This document shows, one piece after another, positions 1 through 8,504 of a stretch of DNA of 48,423 nucleotides (within the stretch, counting starts at the first letter, position 1; the number at the start of each line of letters is the position of its first letter). Source of the DNA: an uncultured Porphyromonadaceae bacterium (GTDB lineage Bacteria; Bacteroidota; Bacteroidia; Bacteroidales; Muribaculaceae); NCBI GenBank assembly GCA_902475285.1, contig CABRZA010000001.1:1-48423 (forward strand), read 5' to 3'. Below the pieces are notes generated by a model. It was not told the origin of the DNA, did no database searches, and saw only the letters and a program-made list of their open reading frames with translations. The position numbers and the translations under genes are program-made.

Positions 1-56
1 TGTGGAAAAATGTCGATTTTTATGGCCCTTTACAGATTTTTTGGACAAATAACGGG

Positions 57-157
57 AATTGGGGAAGGCATAATGAGGAATGGGATTGGGAATGGAGGCT
101 TTTTGTTTTATGCTGCGAGCTTCAGCGAGCAAATCCCCAATCCCCAATTCTCATTAT
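57..157. repeat. Long imperfect inverted repeat upstream of parC
   Basis: Arms at about 70-90 and 136-157 are near-complementary: an ATAATGAG core followed by GGATTGGG-type sequence on the left, and CCCAATCCCC followed by CTCATTAT on the right. They enclose a GC-rich core (about 112-130, containing GCGAGCTTCAGCGAGC). The transcript could form a long hairpin just before the parC promoter. It may be the terminator of an upstream gene outside the window or a small palindromic repeat. No coding sequence is seen in 1-213. Confidence 0.5.
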
Positions 158-159
158 TT

Positions 160-191
160 TTTGCGCAGGTACAAAAAAAATGCTAAATTTG
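160..191 (+). promoter_or_regulatory. Bacteroidota-type promoter for parC
   Basis: A -33 TTTG at 160-163 is separated by 20 nt from TAAATTTG at 184-191, matching the TAnnTTTG -7 consensus. The predicted transcription start near 198 lies just before the ATG at 214. This argues against the TTG at 199 as the translation start. Confidence 0.65.
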
Positions 192-213
192 TAGAAAATT
201 GCCAATCTCCACC

Positions 214-2943
214 ATGAAGCAAGATCCTGAAGACCTCGACCCATCCGACATCGACACCCCCGTTGCCGCCTCCAACGACGACGATGACGACGCAGCCGAA
301 AACCTCCCCGCCGGCCACCGCATATTCACATCACAGGAAGACCTCGAAAAGCTGCACCTGCGCGGCATGTACCAGACTTGGTACCTCGAATACGCTTCCT
401 ATGTGATTCTCGACCGTGCCGTGCCGCACATCGACGACGGTCTCAAACCCGTGCAGCGCCGAATACTGCATGCAATGAAGACTATCGACGACGGACGCTT
501 CAACAAGGTGGCCAACATCGTGGGCACTACCATGCAGTACCATCCCCACGGCGACCAATCGATAAAGGACGCCCTGGTGCAGCTCGGACAGAAAGACCTG
601 CTTGTGGAGACGCAGGGTAACTGGGGCAACATAATCACCGGCAGCGCGGCGGCCGCGGCCCGATATATAGAGGCGCGACTCTCGCTCTTCGCATCCGAGG
701 TGCTCTTCAACCCCAAGGTGACCGAATGGACCATGAGCTACGACGGCCGCAAGCGCGAGCCCGTGACGCTCCCGGCCAAGTTCCCCCTGCTGCTCGCGCA
801 CGGCGCCGAGGGCATAGCCGTGGGCCTCTCGTCGAAGATTCTGCCGCACAACTTCAACGAAATCCTCGACGCCGCCGTAGCCTGCGTGCGCGGCGACGAC
901 TTCACACTCTACCCCGACTTCGCCACCGGCGGCCTCATCGACGTGGCCGGATACAACGACGGTCGCCGAGGCGGCCGCCTCAAAGTGCGCGCACGCATCG
1001 AGAAAATCGACGCTCGCACCCTCAACATCACCGAGCTCCCCTTCGGCCAGACGGCCGCAAGCCTTATCGACAGCATTCTCAAAGCCATCGACCGCGGACA
1101 GATTAAAGTGCGCAAGGTCGAGGACTACAGCTCGGCATCGGCGTCAATAATGGTGCACCTCATCCCGGGCACATCGAGCGACAAGACCATCGACGCCCTC
1201 TACGCCTTCACCTCGTGCGAAGTCAACATCTCGCCCAACTGCTGCGTGATACGCGACGACAAGCCATGCTTCATCGGCGTGTCCGACATCCTGCGCCACA
1301 GCGTGGCCACCACTCGCCGCATCATCGCCGCCGAGCTCGAGGTGAAGCTCGCCGAAGACCGCGAGCAGCTCCTCTACGCCTCCCTCGAAAAGATTTTCAT
1401 CGAGGAGCGAATCTACAAGGACAAGGCCTACGAAGAAGCCCCCGACATCGACGCCGCAGTGGCACACATCGACAGCCGCCTCGAACCTTACAAGGCACGC
1501 TTCGTGCGCGAGATAACGCGCGACGACATCCTGCGCCTCCTCGAAATAAAGATGAAGCGCATACTCCGCTTCAACTCCTCCGACGCCGACCGCGCCATCG
1601 AGGCTCTCGAAACACGCATCGCCGACCATATCGACCGCCTCGGGCGCCTCGACGAGGTGACAATCGAGTGGTTCGAATACCTCAAAGAGAAATACGGCGC
1701 CGCGTATCCCCGCCGCTCCGAGCTCCGCAGCTTCGACACCATCCAGGCCGCCAACGTGGCCGACGCCAGCGAGAAGCTATACATCGACCGCAAGGAAGGC
1801 TTTGCCGGAACGAAGCTCAAAAAGGACGAGTTCGTGTGCAACTGCTCGCTCCTCGACGACGTGATTATCTTCTACCGCGACGGCAAATACAAGATTACCC
1901 GCGTGCAGGAGAAATTCTTCGTCGGGCCCAACGTGCTCTTCATCAACGTATACAAGCGCAACGACCAGCGCACAATATATAATGTAATCTACCGCAACGG
2001 CGCCGCAGGAGCATTCTACATGAAGCGCTTCGCCGCCACGGGCCTCACGCGCGACAAGGTGTACGACCTCACGCCGGGCCACGAGGGCTCGCGCGTAGTG
2101 TGGTTCACAGCCAACCCCAACGGCGAGGCCGAGGTCGTGAAGGTGTCGCTCAAACCCAAGCTGCGCCTCAAAAACCTCAGCTTCGACGTCGATTTCGGAA
2201 AGCTCGCCATCAAGAACCGTGGCGCCGTGGGCAACCTCGTCACCAAGAACGAGGTATCGCGATTCTCGCTCAAAGAGCGCGGCACATCGACCCTCGGCGG
2301 CCGACAGGTATGGTTCGACCCCGACGTGCTCCGCCTCAACTACGACGGCCGCGGGGACTACCTGGGCGAGTTCGCCGGTACCGACCGCGTGCTCGTGGTG
2401 ATGGACAACGGAGAGTTCTTCACCACCTCCTTCGACATCTCCAACCACTATGAGCCGGGCATACGCCTCATCGAGAAATTCCGTCCCGAGACAGTGTGGA
2501 CCGCCGTACTCGACGACCCCGACGCGGGCTACCCCTACATAAAGCGCTTCACCTTCGACGACAGCCAGCGCCGCCAGCGCTTCGTGGGCGACGACGAGCG
2601 CTCCAAACTCCTTCTGCTCACCGACCGCCCCGACCCGGTGCTGATCCTCCACTTCGCCGACGAAAACCGCGTCGACCTCGAGCTCAATGCGGCCGAATAC
2701 ATAGGCGTGAAATCCTATAAGGCCCGCGGCAAACGCCTCACCACCTATCCTCTCGCGAGCATAGAGCTGCCGGAGCTTCCCGAGCCTGAATCTGAGAACT
2801 CCGAGAGCTTCGAGAACTCTGACATCTCAGAAGAAAGCCACGCTTCGGAGTTCTCGGAAAACTCCGACCCCTCCGAGAGTGCCCCTGCCCCCGAGTCGCC
2901 TCACACCCCCTCGCTCTTCGAAGATGAAAGCTCTGATAATTAG
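214..2943 (+). CDS. parC: DNA topoisomerase IV subunit A (ParC)
   Basis: This is the breakage-reunion subunit of a type IIA topoisomerase, which with ParE decatenates and relaxes chromosomes. It is 909 aa from the ATG at 214. The N-terminus is acidic (five consecutive Asp at 22-26). The DNA-gyrase A core starts near residue 45, with the QRRILHAM motif at 81-88 and YHPHGD at 109-114. The active-site tyrosine is Y151 in the context ARYIEAR, followed by a C-terminal beta-pinwheel-like region. The last ~55 residues are a Ser/Glu/Asn-rich low-complexity tail derived from a nucleotide repeat. The residue after HPHGD is Gln (Q115), where quinolone-sensitive enzymes usually carry Ser. GyrA is the alternative, but the overall layout fits Bacteroidales ParC. 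The next gene starts 20 nt before this stop. Confidence 0.9.
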   Translation: MKQDPEDLDPSDIDTPVAASNDDDDDAAENLPAGHRIFTSQEDLEKLHLRGMYQTWYLEYASYVILDRAVPHIDDGLKPVQRRILHAMKTIDDGRFNKVANIVGTTMQYHPHGDQSIKDALVQLGQKDLLVETQGNWGNIITGSAAAAARYIEARLSLFASEVLFNPKVTEWTMSYDGRKREPVTLPAKFPLLLAHGAEGIAVGLSSKILPHNFNEILDAAVACVRGDDFTLYPDFATGGLIDVAGYNDGRRGGRLKVRARIEKIDARTLNITELPFGQTAASLIDSILKAIDRGQIKVRKVEDYSSASASIMVHLIPGTSSDKTIDALYAFTSCEVNISPNCCVIRDDKPCFIGVSDILRHSVATTRRIIAAELEVKLAEDREQLLYASLEKIFIEERIYKDKAYEEAPDIDAAVAHIDSRLEPYKARFVREITRDDILRLLEIKMKRILRFNSSDADRAIEALETRIADHIDRLGRLDEVTIEWFEYLKEKYGAAYPRRSELRSFDTIQAANVADASEKLYIDRKEGFAGTKLKKDEFVCNCSLLDDVIIFYRDGKYKITRVQEKFFVGPNVLFINVYKRNDQRTIYNVIYRNGAAGAFYMKRFAATGLTRDKVYDLTPGHEGSRVVWFTANPNGEAEVVKVSLKPKLRLKNLSFDVDFGKLAIKNRGAVGNLVTKNEVSRFSLKERGTSTLGGRQVWFDPDVLRLNYDGRGDYLGEFAGTDRVLVVMDNGEFFTTSFDISNHYEPGIRLIEKFRPETVWTAVLDDPDAGYPYIKRFTFDDSQRRQRFVGDDERSKLLLLTDRPDPVLILHFADENRVDLELNAAEYIGVKSYKARGKRLTTYPLASIELPELPEPESENSESFENSDISEESHASEFSENSDPSESAPAPESPHTPSLFEDESSDN
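2791..2880. repeat. GAGAACTC-type repeat array inside the parC 3' end
   Basis: Degenerate units of the form TCNGAGAACTC and CCGAGAGC recur across 2791-2880 and encode the Ser/Glu/Asn-rich ParC tail. The best unit, at 2803-2822, recurs at 41577-41596 in the opposite orientation. A weaker relative lies at about 18195-18225 in the DUF349 gene. Confidence 0.6.
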
Positions 2944-3760
2944 TCTTCTGCTCGCCGTGGCCTTCACGGTCGGCGGCCGGGAGCCGGTGGTGCGACCGGT
3001 GCTGTCGGCCTACACCATAGAGGCCGGTTCGGCCCATGTGGCGCAGACCTATCTCTCGCCACTGCGGCACAGCGGCTGGGACCTCGCCCTATCCTACGAA
3101 CGCATGCAGGCCATGCGCTTCAATCCCGACGACTTCGTGATGCGCCTCTCCGGCCGCCTCTCCGGCGCGCGCACCACCAACATACCGGCCCGCAACGCCC
3201 TGCTGTGGAAGCTCAACCTCGCCCTGGACTGGAGCATGATGTGGCGCCGCAGCTTCGGCGCATGGAGCATCTATGCCGGCGGCTACACCGGCATCGACGG
3301 CGGCGCGCTCTATCTGCCACGCAACGGCAACAACCCCGTGGCGGCTCAGGCATCGTGGACGGTAGGCATCACCGCCTCGGCGGTATGGCGCACGAAGCTC
3401 GGCAGCGTGCCCCTCTACCTGCGCTATCTGGGGCAGATGCCTCTCACCGGCTTGTTCTTCTCGCCCGAGTACGGCGAGCTGTACTATGAAATCTATCTGG
3501 GCAACCATCACGGGCTGCTGCGCGGTGCATGGCCCGGCAACTTCTTCCGCCTCGACAACCTGCTCACCGCCGACCTCCGCTTCGGCGGCACCACCCTGCG
3601 CGTGGGCTACCGCTGCCGCGTGGCCTCGACGAAGGCCTCCCACATCGTAAGCCGCGACATTGAGCATATGGCCGTGGTGGGCGTGGTATCGGAATGGATA
3701 TCCCTCTCGCCGAAGCGCGGCATCGACCCCGAAGCACGATATATAAGCGCAATGTATTGA
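2924..3760 (+). CDS. Secreted protein of unknown function, DUF3316-like
   Basis: The protein is 278 aa. The start is the ATG at 2924, inside the parC 3' end, because it gives a clean signal peptide (MKALIISLLLAVAFTVGG). The mature part is rich in aromatic and Gly residues with alternating hydrophobic stretches, such as WKLNLALDWSMMWRRSFGAW and LYLRYLGQMPLTGLFF. That suggests a beta-rich periplasmic or outer-membrane protein. From memory, DUF3316-family proteins have this look and sit next to parC in relatives, but this assignment is tentative. The 20-nt overlap with parC and the 2-nt gap to the S41 peptidase suggest one transcript. No catalytic motif is recognised. Confidence 0.6.
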   Translation: MKALIISLLLAVAFTVGGREPVVRPVLSAYTIEAGSAHVAQTYLSPLRHSGWDLALSYERMQAMRFNPDDFVMRLSGRLSGARTTNIPARNALLWKLNLALDWSMMWRRSFGAWSIYAGGYTGIDGGALYLPRNGNNPVAAQASWTVGITASAVWRTKLGSVPLYLRYLGQMPLTGLFFSPEYGELYYEIYLGNHHGLLRGAWPGNFFRLDNLLTADLRFGGTTLRVGYRCRVASTKASHIVSRDIEHMAVVGVVSEWISLSPKRGIDPEARYISAMY

Positions 3761-3762
3761 CC

Positions 3763-4851
3763 ATGAAATCCGTCCGCAACATATTCGCCGCTATGGCGCT
3801 TGCCGTGCCCCTCGCCGCCGGCCTCGGCGCCTGCCACTCCATCGAAGAGTGGGACAACGACTACTACGGCAATTTCGACGCCCTATGGACCGTGGTCGAC
3901 GAGCACTACTGCTTCTTCGAGCAGAAGGACGTCGACTGGCAGGCAGTGGGGCAGCAATACCGCGCGCAGATAAAGCCCGACATGAAGGCCGGGGAGTTCT
4001 TCGACCTCTGCTCCGACATGCTCGCCGAGCTGCGCGACGGGCACGTGAACCTCATGTCGTGGTTCGACGTGTCGTACTACCGCAAGTGGTGGTCCGACTA
4101 TCCCCAGAACTTCGACTGGCGCGTGATTCAGGAGCACTACCTCGACTTCGACTACTCCAACGGCGGCGGCTTCAGCTACAAGCTGCTGGCCGACGGCAAG
4201 GCCGGATACTGCCGTTACTCAACCTTCTCGGCCCCAGTTAGCGACGCCTTCGTCGACAACATGATGCTCAGCATGCGCGACGCCAACGGCCTCATCCTCG
4301 ACCTGCGCGACAACGGAGGCGGCGATCTCACCAACGTGGAGCGGCTGGTGTCGCACTTCATCACCGAACGCACCCTCGGTGGATACATATGCCACAAGAC
4401 GGGCCCCGGGCACAACGATTTCTCCGAGCCCTACCCCATTTACTACGACCCCGCCGAAGGCGTGCGCTGGCTCAAACCCGTGATAGTGCTCACCAACCGA
4501 AGCACATTCAGCGCCGCCAACAACTGCGTGCAGGCCCTGCGCACATTGCCGCAGGTGCTTCTCGTGGGCGACACCACCGGCGGAGGCTCGGGCACCCCGT
4601 TCTCGTCCGACATGCCCTGTGGCTGGGCGGTGCGCTTCTCGGCATGCCCCCTCTACGACGCCGACATGAACCTCACCGAAGGCGGCATAGAGCCCGACGT
4701 GCACATCGACAACACCCCCGAGCTCGTGGCCAAGGGCATCGATACAATTCTCAGTGCCTCGATTATCGCCCTCGAAAAACTCGACGAAGAGAACGAACCC
4801 GAGGCCGTAAAGCAGTGCCTGATGCGCCAGGCGAGCCTACATGAACCTTAA
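3763..4851 (+). CDS. S41-family peptidase lipoprotein
   Basis: The protein is 362 aa, related to C-terminal-processing (tail-specific) proteases. The N-terminus is a lipoprotein signal ending in the lipobox LGAC (Cys24), so it is probably anchored in the outer or inner membrane facing the periplasm. The peptidase core carries GLILDLRDNGGGD, then TNRSTFSAANNC with likely nucleophile Ser250, and GDTTGGGSG. No PDZ domain is obvious, as in many short Bacteroidota S41 proteins. It starts 2 nt after the preceding stop and overlaps the next gene by 11 nt. The substrate cannot be inferred. Confidence 0.85.
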   Translation: MKSVRNIFAAMALAVPLAAGLGACHSIEEWDNDYYGNFDALWTVVDEHYCFFEQKDVDWQAVGQQYRAQIKPDMKAGEFFDLCSDMLAELRDGHVNLMSWFDVSYYRKWWSDYPQNFDWRVIQEHYLDFDYSNGGGFSYKLLADGKAGYCRYSTFSAPVSDAFVDNMMLSMRDANGLILDLRDNGGGDLTNVERLVSHFITERTLGGYICHKTGPGHNDFSEPYPIYYDPAEGVRWLKPVIVLTNRSTFSAANNCVQALRTLPQVLLVGDTTGGGSGTPFSSDMPCGWAVRFSACPLYDADMNLTEGGIEPDVHIDNTPELVAKGIDTILSASIIALEKLDEENEPEAVKQCLMRQASLHEP

Positions 4852-5815
4852 CTTACAGTCGTTGCGGGGCCTGTGCGCGCTGGTGATATTCCTCCACCAC
4901 GCCTGCGCGGTGACGGCGTTCAGTTCCGACGCCGCCGACATGACCATCGCCGTATTCTTCATGCTCAGCGGCCTGACACTGAGCATGGCCAACGACGGGC
5001 GCCACATATCTCTGCGCCCCTTCATGCGTCGGCGCCTTGCGCACCTCTATCCTCTCTACATAGTGTGCCAGTTTGTGGCACTGGCAGTGTTCCCCATCGC
5101 GGGTGTGGCGGCGATATTGAAGTTCGGCGTCAGTCTGGGCATGGCGCAGACATGGTGGTATATGCCCTACATGGCCCTTATCGGCAATCCGGTGGCGTGG
5201 TTTGCGAGCTCTCTGATGCTGATATATTTCTTCTATCCGTTTATGCACAACGCATTGCTGCGCCACCCGCGGCGGTTTTCAGCCGCGGCAGCGACGGCCT
5301 TTGCCATATACTTCGCCGCAGTGCCGCTGGTGCCCGAGAGTAAGGCCTACTTCTATATATACGTTTGGCCGCTGTCGAGAATGTTCGATTTCGTGCTCGG
5401 CATGCTGCTTTGGGAGGCCATAAAAGTACTAAGAGCCAAGAAAATGACGGCAGGTGACGGCGCAATAGCCCTCTCGGCGGTGCTGACGGCAATATTTCTT
5501 GTCGTCGGGCCCTGCATTGAGCAAAACTTCCGCTACGCATCATGGTGGTGGCTTCCCGCAGCCGCATTGATACTCTCGCTCGCCCTTTCCGACGACAGCG
5601 GGGCTAAGACAACGCGCCTTCTCCACAGCCGCATCACGGTTGAGTTCGGCAACATCAGCTTCAGTTTCTACATGGTGCATATGATTGTCATACATACCCT
5701 TGACAAGTGGCTCGGCGGTGCATGGCTTATTGCCGCGGCATTCGTGGCGAGCACGGCCGCGGCATATGCCTTGCAGCGATGGTTTGTGGGGCCCCTGAAC
5801 CTGAGATTGAGATAA
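4841..5815 (+). CDS. Membrane acyltransferase, acyltransferase-3 family
   Basis: This 324-aa polytopic membrane protein has about ten hydrophobic segments. The N-terminal LRGLCALVIFLHHA carries the Arg and His that typify acyltransferase-3 (OafA/NodX-like) proteins, which O-acetylate surface glycans or other substrates. The ATG at 4841 overlaps the S41 peptidase stop by 11 nt, so it is probably co-translated. Codon choice looks less C-ending than in its neighbours (more TTT, ATA and GCG), hinting at a different history. The acyl acceptor is unknown. Confidence 0.8.
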   Translation: MNLNLQSLRGLCALVIFLHHACAVTAFSSDAADMTIAVFFMLSGLTLSMANDGRHISLRPFMRRRLAHLYPLYIVCQFVALAVFPIAGVAAILKFGVSLGMAQTWWYMPYMALIGNPVAWFASSLMLIYFFYPFMHNALLRHPRRFSAAAATAFAIYFAAVPLVPESKAYFYIYVWPLSRMFDFVLGMLLWEAIKVLRAKKMTAGDGAIALSAVLTAIFLVVGPCIEQNFRYASWWWLPAAALILSLALSDDSGAKTTRLLHSRITVEFGNISFSFYMVHMIVIHTLDKWLGGAWLIAAAFVASTAAAYALQRWFVGPLNLRLR

Positions 5816-5819
5816 GAAA

Positions 5820-5844
5820 TGCTCCGCCCGCGCAGGGCGAAGCA
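5820..5844. terminator. Hairpin between convergent genes
   Basis: TGCT-C-CGCCC (5820-5829) pairs with GGGCG-A-AGCA (5835-5844) around a 5-nt loop, with one mismatch. It sits between the stops of the acyltransferase (+) and cysS (-), where a bidirectional terminator is expected. U-runs on either side are poor, so termination strength is uncertain. Confidence 0.45.
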
Positions 5845-5871
5845 CCTCACATCTCGTAATTTTACCTTATA

Positions 5872-7347
5872 TCAAAGTTTCCACTCCACGCCGTCGCGGG
5901 TGTCCTTTATGGTGAAGCCCAGACGCGAGAGGCTGTCGCGGATGAGGTCGCTCGTTGCCCAGTCCTTGCGGGCCTTGGCATCGGCACGAATCTGCAACAG
6001 CAGGTCAACGGCGTCGCGGTATGGTTTGAGATCGGCGTCGCCGGCGCCACCGGCATCGACCTTTATGCCGAGAATCTCAACAAGGAAAGTGTCCATCACG
6101 CGGCGCAACTCGGCTATGTCGTCGGCCGTGGCGGTGGCGTTGCCGTCCTTGATTTGGTTTATGATGCGCACGGCGTCGAAGAGCACGCCTATCACCACGG
6201 GAGTGTTGAAATCGTCGTCGAGGGCCTCGTAGGCGCGCTCGGCGAGCTTGCCCACGTCGACGGTGGAGGTGTCGGATGCTTTGAGCTCACCCAGACGGCG
6301 GTAACCGTCGAGCATACGGCCGAGCGCCGTCTCTGCGGCCTGCAAAGCCTCGTTGCTGAAATCGACTGTGCCGCGGTAATGGGCCTGGAGGATGAAGAAA
6401 CGTATGGTCATCGGCGAATAGGGCTGCGCCAGCAGAGGGTGCGAGCCGGTGAAGAATTCGTCGAGGGTGATGAAGTTGCCCAACGACTTGCCCATCTTCG
6501 TGCCGTTGATGGTAATCATGTTGTTGTGCATCCAGTAGCGTACGGCCGGGGCGTGGTTGTGCGCCACCGACTGCGCTATCTCGCACTCGTGGTGGGGAAA
6601 CTTGAGGTCCATTCCTCCGCCGTGGATGTCGAAGACGGAGCCGAGATATTTCTCGCTCATCGTGGAGCATTCGAGATGCCAACCGGGGAAACCCTCGCTC
6701 CATGGCGACGGCCAGTGCATGATGTGCTCAGGCGCGGCTTTCTTCCACAGGGCGAAGTCGGCGGGATTTCGCTTCTCGGTCTGGCCGTCGAGCTCGCGCG
6801 TGGTGGCCAGGAGCTCGTCGATGTTGCGGCCCGAGAGGCGGCCGTAGCCGTAGTCGGCGTTGAACTTGGGCACGTCGAAGTACACCGAGCCGTCGCTCAC
6901 ATATGCGTAGCCCGCGTCGAGGATGGTCTTGATGTATTCGATTTGCTCAATGATATGGCCCGAGGCATGTGGCTCTATCGAGGGAGGCAGCACGTTGAGG
7001 GCCTCCATAGCCTTGTGGTAGCGGCCGAGGTAATGCTGCACAACCTCCATTGGCTCGAGCTGCTCGAGGCGCGCCTTCTTGGCGATCTTGTCCTCGCCCT
7101 CGTCGGCGTCGTGCTCGAGGTGACCTACGTCGGTGATGTTGCGCACATAGCGCACCTTGTAGCCCAGGTGCGTGAGATAGCGGAACACGACATCGAAGGT
7201 GATGGCCGGCCGGGCGTGACCCAGATGACCGTCGCCATACACTGTCGGACCGCATACATACATGCCCACCATCGGGGCGTGGAGAGGCTTGAACGGCTCT
7301 TTGTGTCGGCTTAAAGAATTGTAGATTTGGAGGTTGTGCTGTATCAT
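5872..7347 (-). CDS. cysS: Cysteinyl-tRNA synthetase
   Basis: Class I aminoacyl-tRNA synthetase (491 aa) that charges tRNA-Cys in the cytoplasm. The HIGH-type signature is HLGH at residues 41-44, preceded by the zinc-ligand Cys32 in VCGPTVYG. Further zinc ligands are in WHLECS and HHECE. The KMSKS loop is KMGKS (K284-S288), and a DALR-like helical region follows. Length is normal for the family. It is the last gene of the long minus-strand run, separated from the DUF3467 gene by a 68-nt gap holding a strong hairpin. Confidence 0.97.
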   Translation of the reverse strand: MIQHNLQIYNSLSRHKEPFKPLHAPMVGMYVCGPTVYGDGHLGHARPAITFDVVFRYLTHLGYKVRYVRNITDVGHLEHDADEGEDKIAKKARLEQLEPMEVVQHYLGRYHKAMEALNVLPPSIEPHASGHIIEQIEYIKTILDAGYAYVSDGSVYFDVPKFNADYGYGRLSGRNIDELLATTRELDGQTEKRNPADFALWKKAAPEHIMHWPSPWSEGFPGWHLECSTMSEKYLGSVFDIHGGGMDLKFPHHECEIAQSVAHNHAPAVRYWMHNNMITINGTKMGKSLGNFITLDEFFTGSHPLLAQPYSPMTIRFFILQAHYRGTVDFSNEALQAAETALGRMLDGYRRLGELKASDTSTVDVGKLAERAYEALDDDFNTPVVIGVLFDAVRIINQIKDGNATATADDIAELRRVMDTFLVEILGIKVDAGGAGDADLKPYRDAVDLLLQIRADAKARKDWATSDLIRDSLSRLGFTIKDTRDGVEWKL

Positions 7348-7368
7348 CGGCGTAGGAGGTGTGAAATG

Positions 7369-7396
7369 TGCCGCCGGCGCCGGAGCACCGGCGGCA
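7369..7396 (-). terminator. GC-rich hairpin between DUF3467 gene and cysS
   Basis: TGCCGCCGG (7369-7377) is perfectly complementary to CCGGCGGCA (7388-7396) around a 10-nt loop. On the minus strand it follows the DUF3467 stop by about 20 nt and is trailed only by a short ATTT. It could be a weak terminator or an attenuating hairpin before cysS. Confidence 0.5.
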
Positions 7397-7415
7397 TTAT
7401 TGCTGTATTAAGCTA

Positions 7416-7730
7416 TTAAGCTTCGAAGGGGTTGGGTATGCCGCCGTTGTTCTTGGGAGCGTTGACGGGCTTGCGCTGCTCGATTTTGCCGAAGTTGGCC
7501 TCGAAGCGGGCGATGTTCTCGTTGAGGGCGCCGAGGAGGGTCTTGGCGTTCTCGGGAGTCATGATGATGCGGCTCTGCACGCGTGCCTGGGGCATGTTGG
7601 GCGACACGGCGATGAAGTCCATGAAGAATTCACCGGGAGTGTGCGAGATTACGGCGAAGTTCGAGTAGTGGCCGGCGGCTACTTCGGGAGTGAGATCAAT
7701 TTTGAGTTCTTTCTGTTGAGGTTTGTCCAT
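7416..7730 (-). CDS. DUF3467 protein
   Basis: Small cytoplasmic protein of 104 aa, recognisable as DUF3467 by the pattern ...GHYSNFAVISHTPGEFFMDFI... followed by ...RIIMTPENAKTLLGALNENI. The family is widespread in Bacteroidota and archaea and its function is unknown. No signal peptide or membrane segment is present. The AT-rich AATAAGAAAAA leader before the ATG is typical of Bacteroidota translation starts. It is flanked on both sides by hairpins, so it may be expressed independently of its neighbours. Confidence 0.85.
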   Translation of the reverse strand: MDKPQQKELKIDLTPEVAAGHYSNFAVISHTPGEFFMDFIAVSPNMPQARVQSRIIMTPENAKTLLGALNENIARFEANFGKIEQRKPVNAPKNNGGIPNPFEA

Positions 7731-7747
7731 TTTTTCTTATTGTTGAT

Positions 7748-7771
7748 GGCACCGGCACTGATGCCGGTACC
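7748..7771 (-). terminator. Hairpin after the NigD-like gene
   Basis: GGCACCGGCA (7748-7757) pairs with TGCCGGTACC (7762-7771) over 10 bp, with one G-U or A-C position depending on strand, around a CTGA tetraloop. On the minus strand it lies about 20 nt past the NigD-like stop. There is no U-tract, so it may be a stability or pausing element rather than a classical terminator. Confidence 0.45.
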
Positions 7772-7790
7772 GGGGTTAGTGTTCAATAAT

Positions 7791-8504
7791 TCAGGGTCGC
7801 ACGACGGGCACATCGCCGCTGTTGACTTTGGGAAAGTCGACGGAACGTGTGCCGGTGGTCGATTCGGCGTAGACCAGACGCAGCGACTCGGTTGCGGGAT
7901 TGTCCCACAGCTCCGATATGTCGTAGGAGGCGTAGAAGAAGTAGGGGTTCACCATATTGCCGTTCGAGCCCTCGAAAATGAGGTAAACGGTGGGCTGTGC
8001 GGTTCCCACGGTTGCGTCGTCGACATAGATGGCGCACTCCTCGGGGCCGGCGCTGCTGGTTACGCCGTTGAAGATGGCGTTGAGGTATGGGCCGGTACGC
8101 CAGGCTGTGTACATGCTTACGCCGTCGGTGGCCCAGCCGGAGGTCTCGGTGGCAGTCTTGGCCTCGGGTTTCGCGCCCTCGCCTTCGGTGAGCATGGCCT
8201 GAAGGATGGATATATTGCCCGACTCATACTGTACGCCCGACTGGGGCACGTAGTTCACCACCACACGCTTGCCCTCGGTGAAGACCGACTGGCTGAAAGT
8301 CTGGTTGGTTGTGAGGGTGATGAGGGGCGAGTCGTTTTCTTTCTGAAATGTAAGGACGGTGCCGTCGGCTGTCTTATCTTGAATGGTCATGATGTCGATG
8401 TACGACTTAGCCTGCGGATCGTCGGGGTCGTTGTTGCTGTTGCAGCCGGTGAAGGCGATTGCAGCCGCGCCGAGGGCGGCGAGCAAAAGGGTTGGGTACT
8501 TCAT
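7791..8504 (-). CDS. NigD-like lipoprotein
   Basis: The protein is 237 aa. It has a lipoprotein signal (MKYPTLLLAALGAAAIAFTG, then Cys21), followed by an Asn/Asp-rich linker, an OB-like N-terminal part and an Ig-like C-terminal part. These match Bacteroidota NigD-like surface lipoproteins, a family named for a bacteriocin-immunity protein but mostly uncharacterised. The ATG overlaps the stop of the ABC ATPase as ATGA, so the two are translationally coupled, and the lipoprotein may be a client or partner of that transporter. The true start is the internal ATG at 8504. The upstream in-frame sequence is a shadow of the ABC gene. Confidence 0.65.
   Translation of the reverse strand: MKYPTLLLAALGAAAIAFTGCNSNNDPDDPQAKSYIDIMTIQDKTADGTVLTFQKENDSPLITLTTNQTFSQSVFTEGKRVVVNYVPQSGVQYESGNISILQAMLTEGEGAKPEAKTATETSGWATDGVSMYTAWRTGPYLNAIFNGVTSSAGPEECAIYVDDATVGTAQPTVYLIFEGSNGNMVNPYFFYASYDISELWDNPATESLRLVYAESTTGTRSVDFPKVNSGDVPVVRP

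Noticed and set aside
199..213. TTG start for parC at 199
   Set aside because: The promoter's predicted transcript start is at about 198, and the ATG at 214 is the first ATG. The five extra residues match nothing in the family.
7748..7771. Palindromes at 7748-7771 and 7369-7396 as mobile repeats
   Set aside because: They share only GC-rich character and have different sequences. Each lies just after a gene end, so transcript-end hairpins are a simpler reading.
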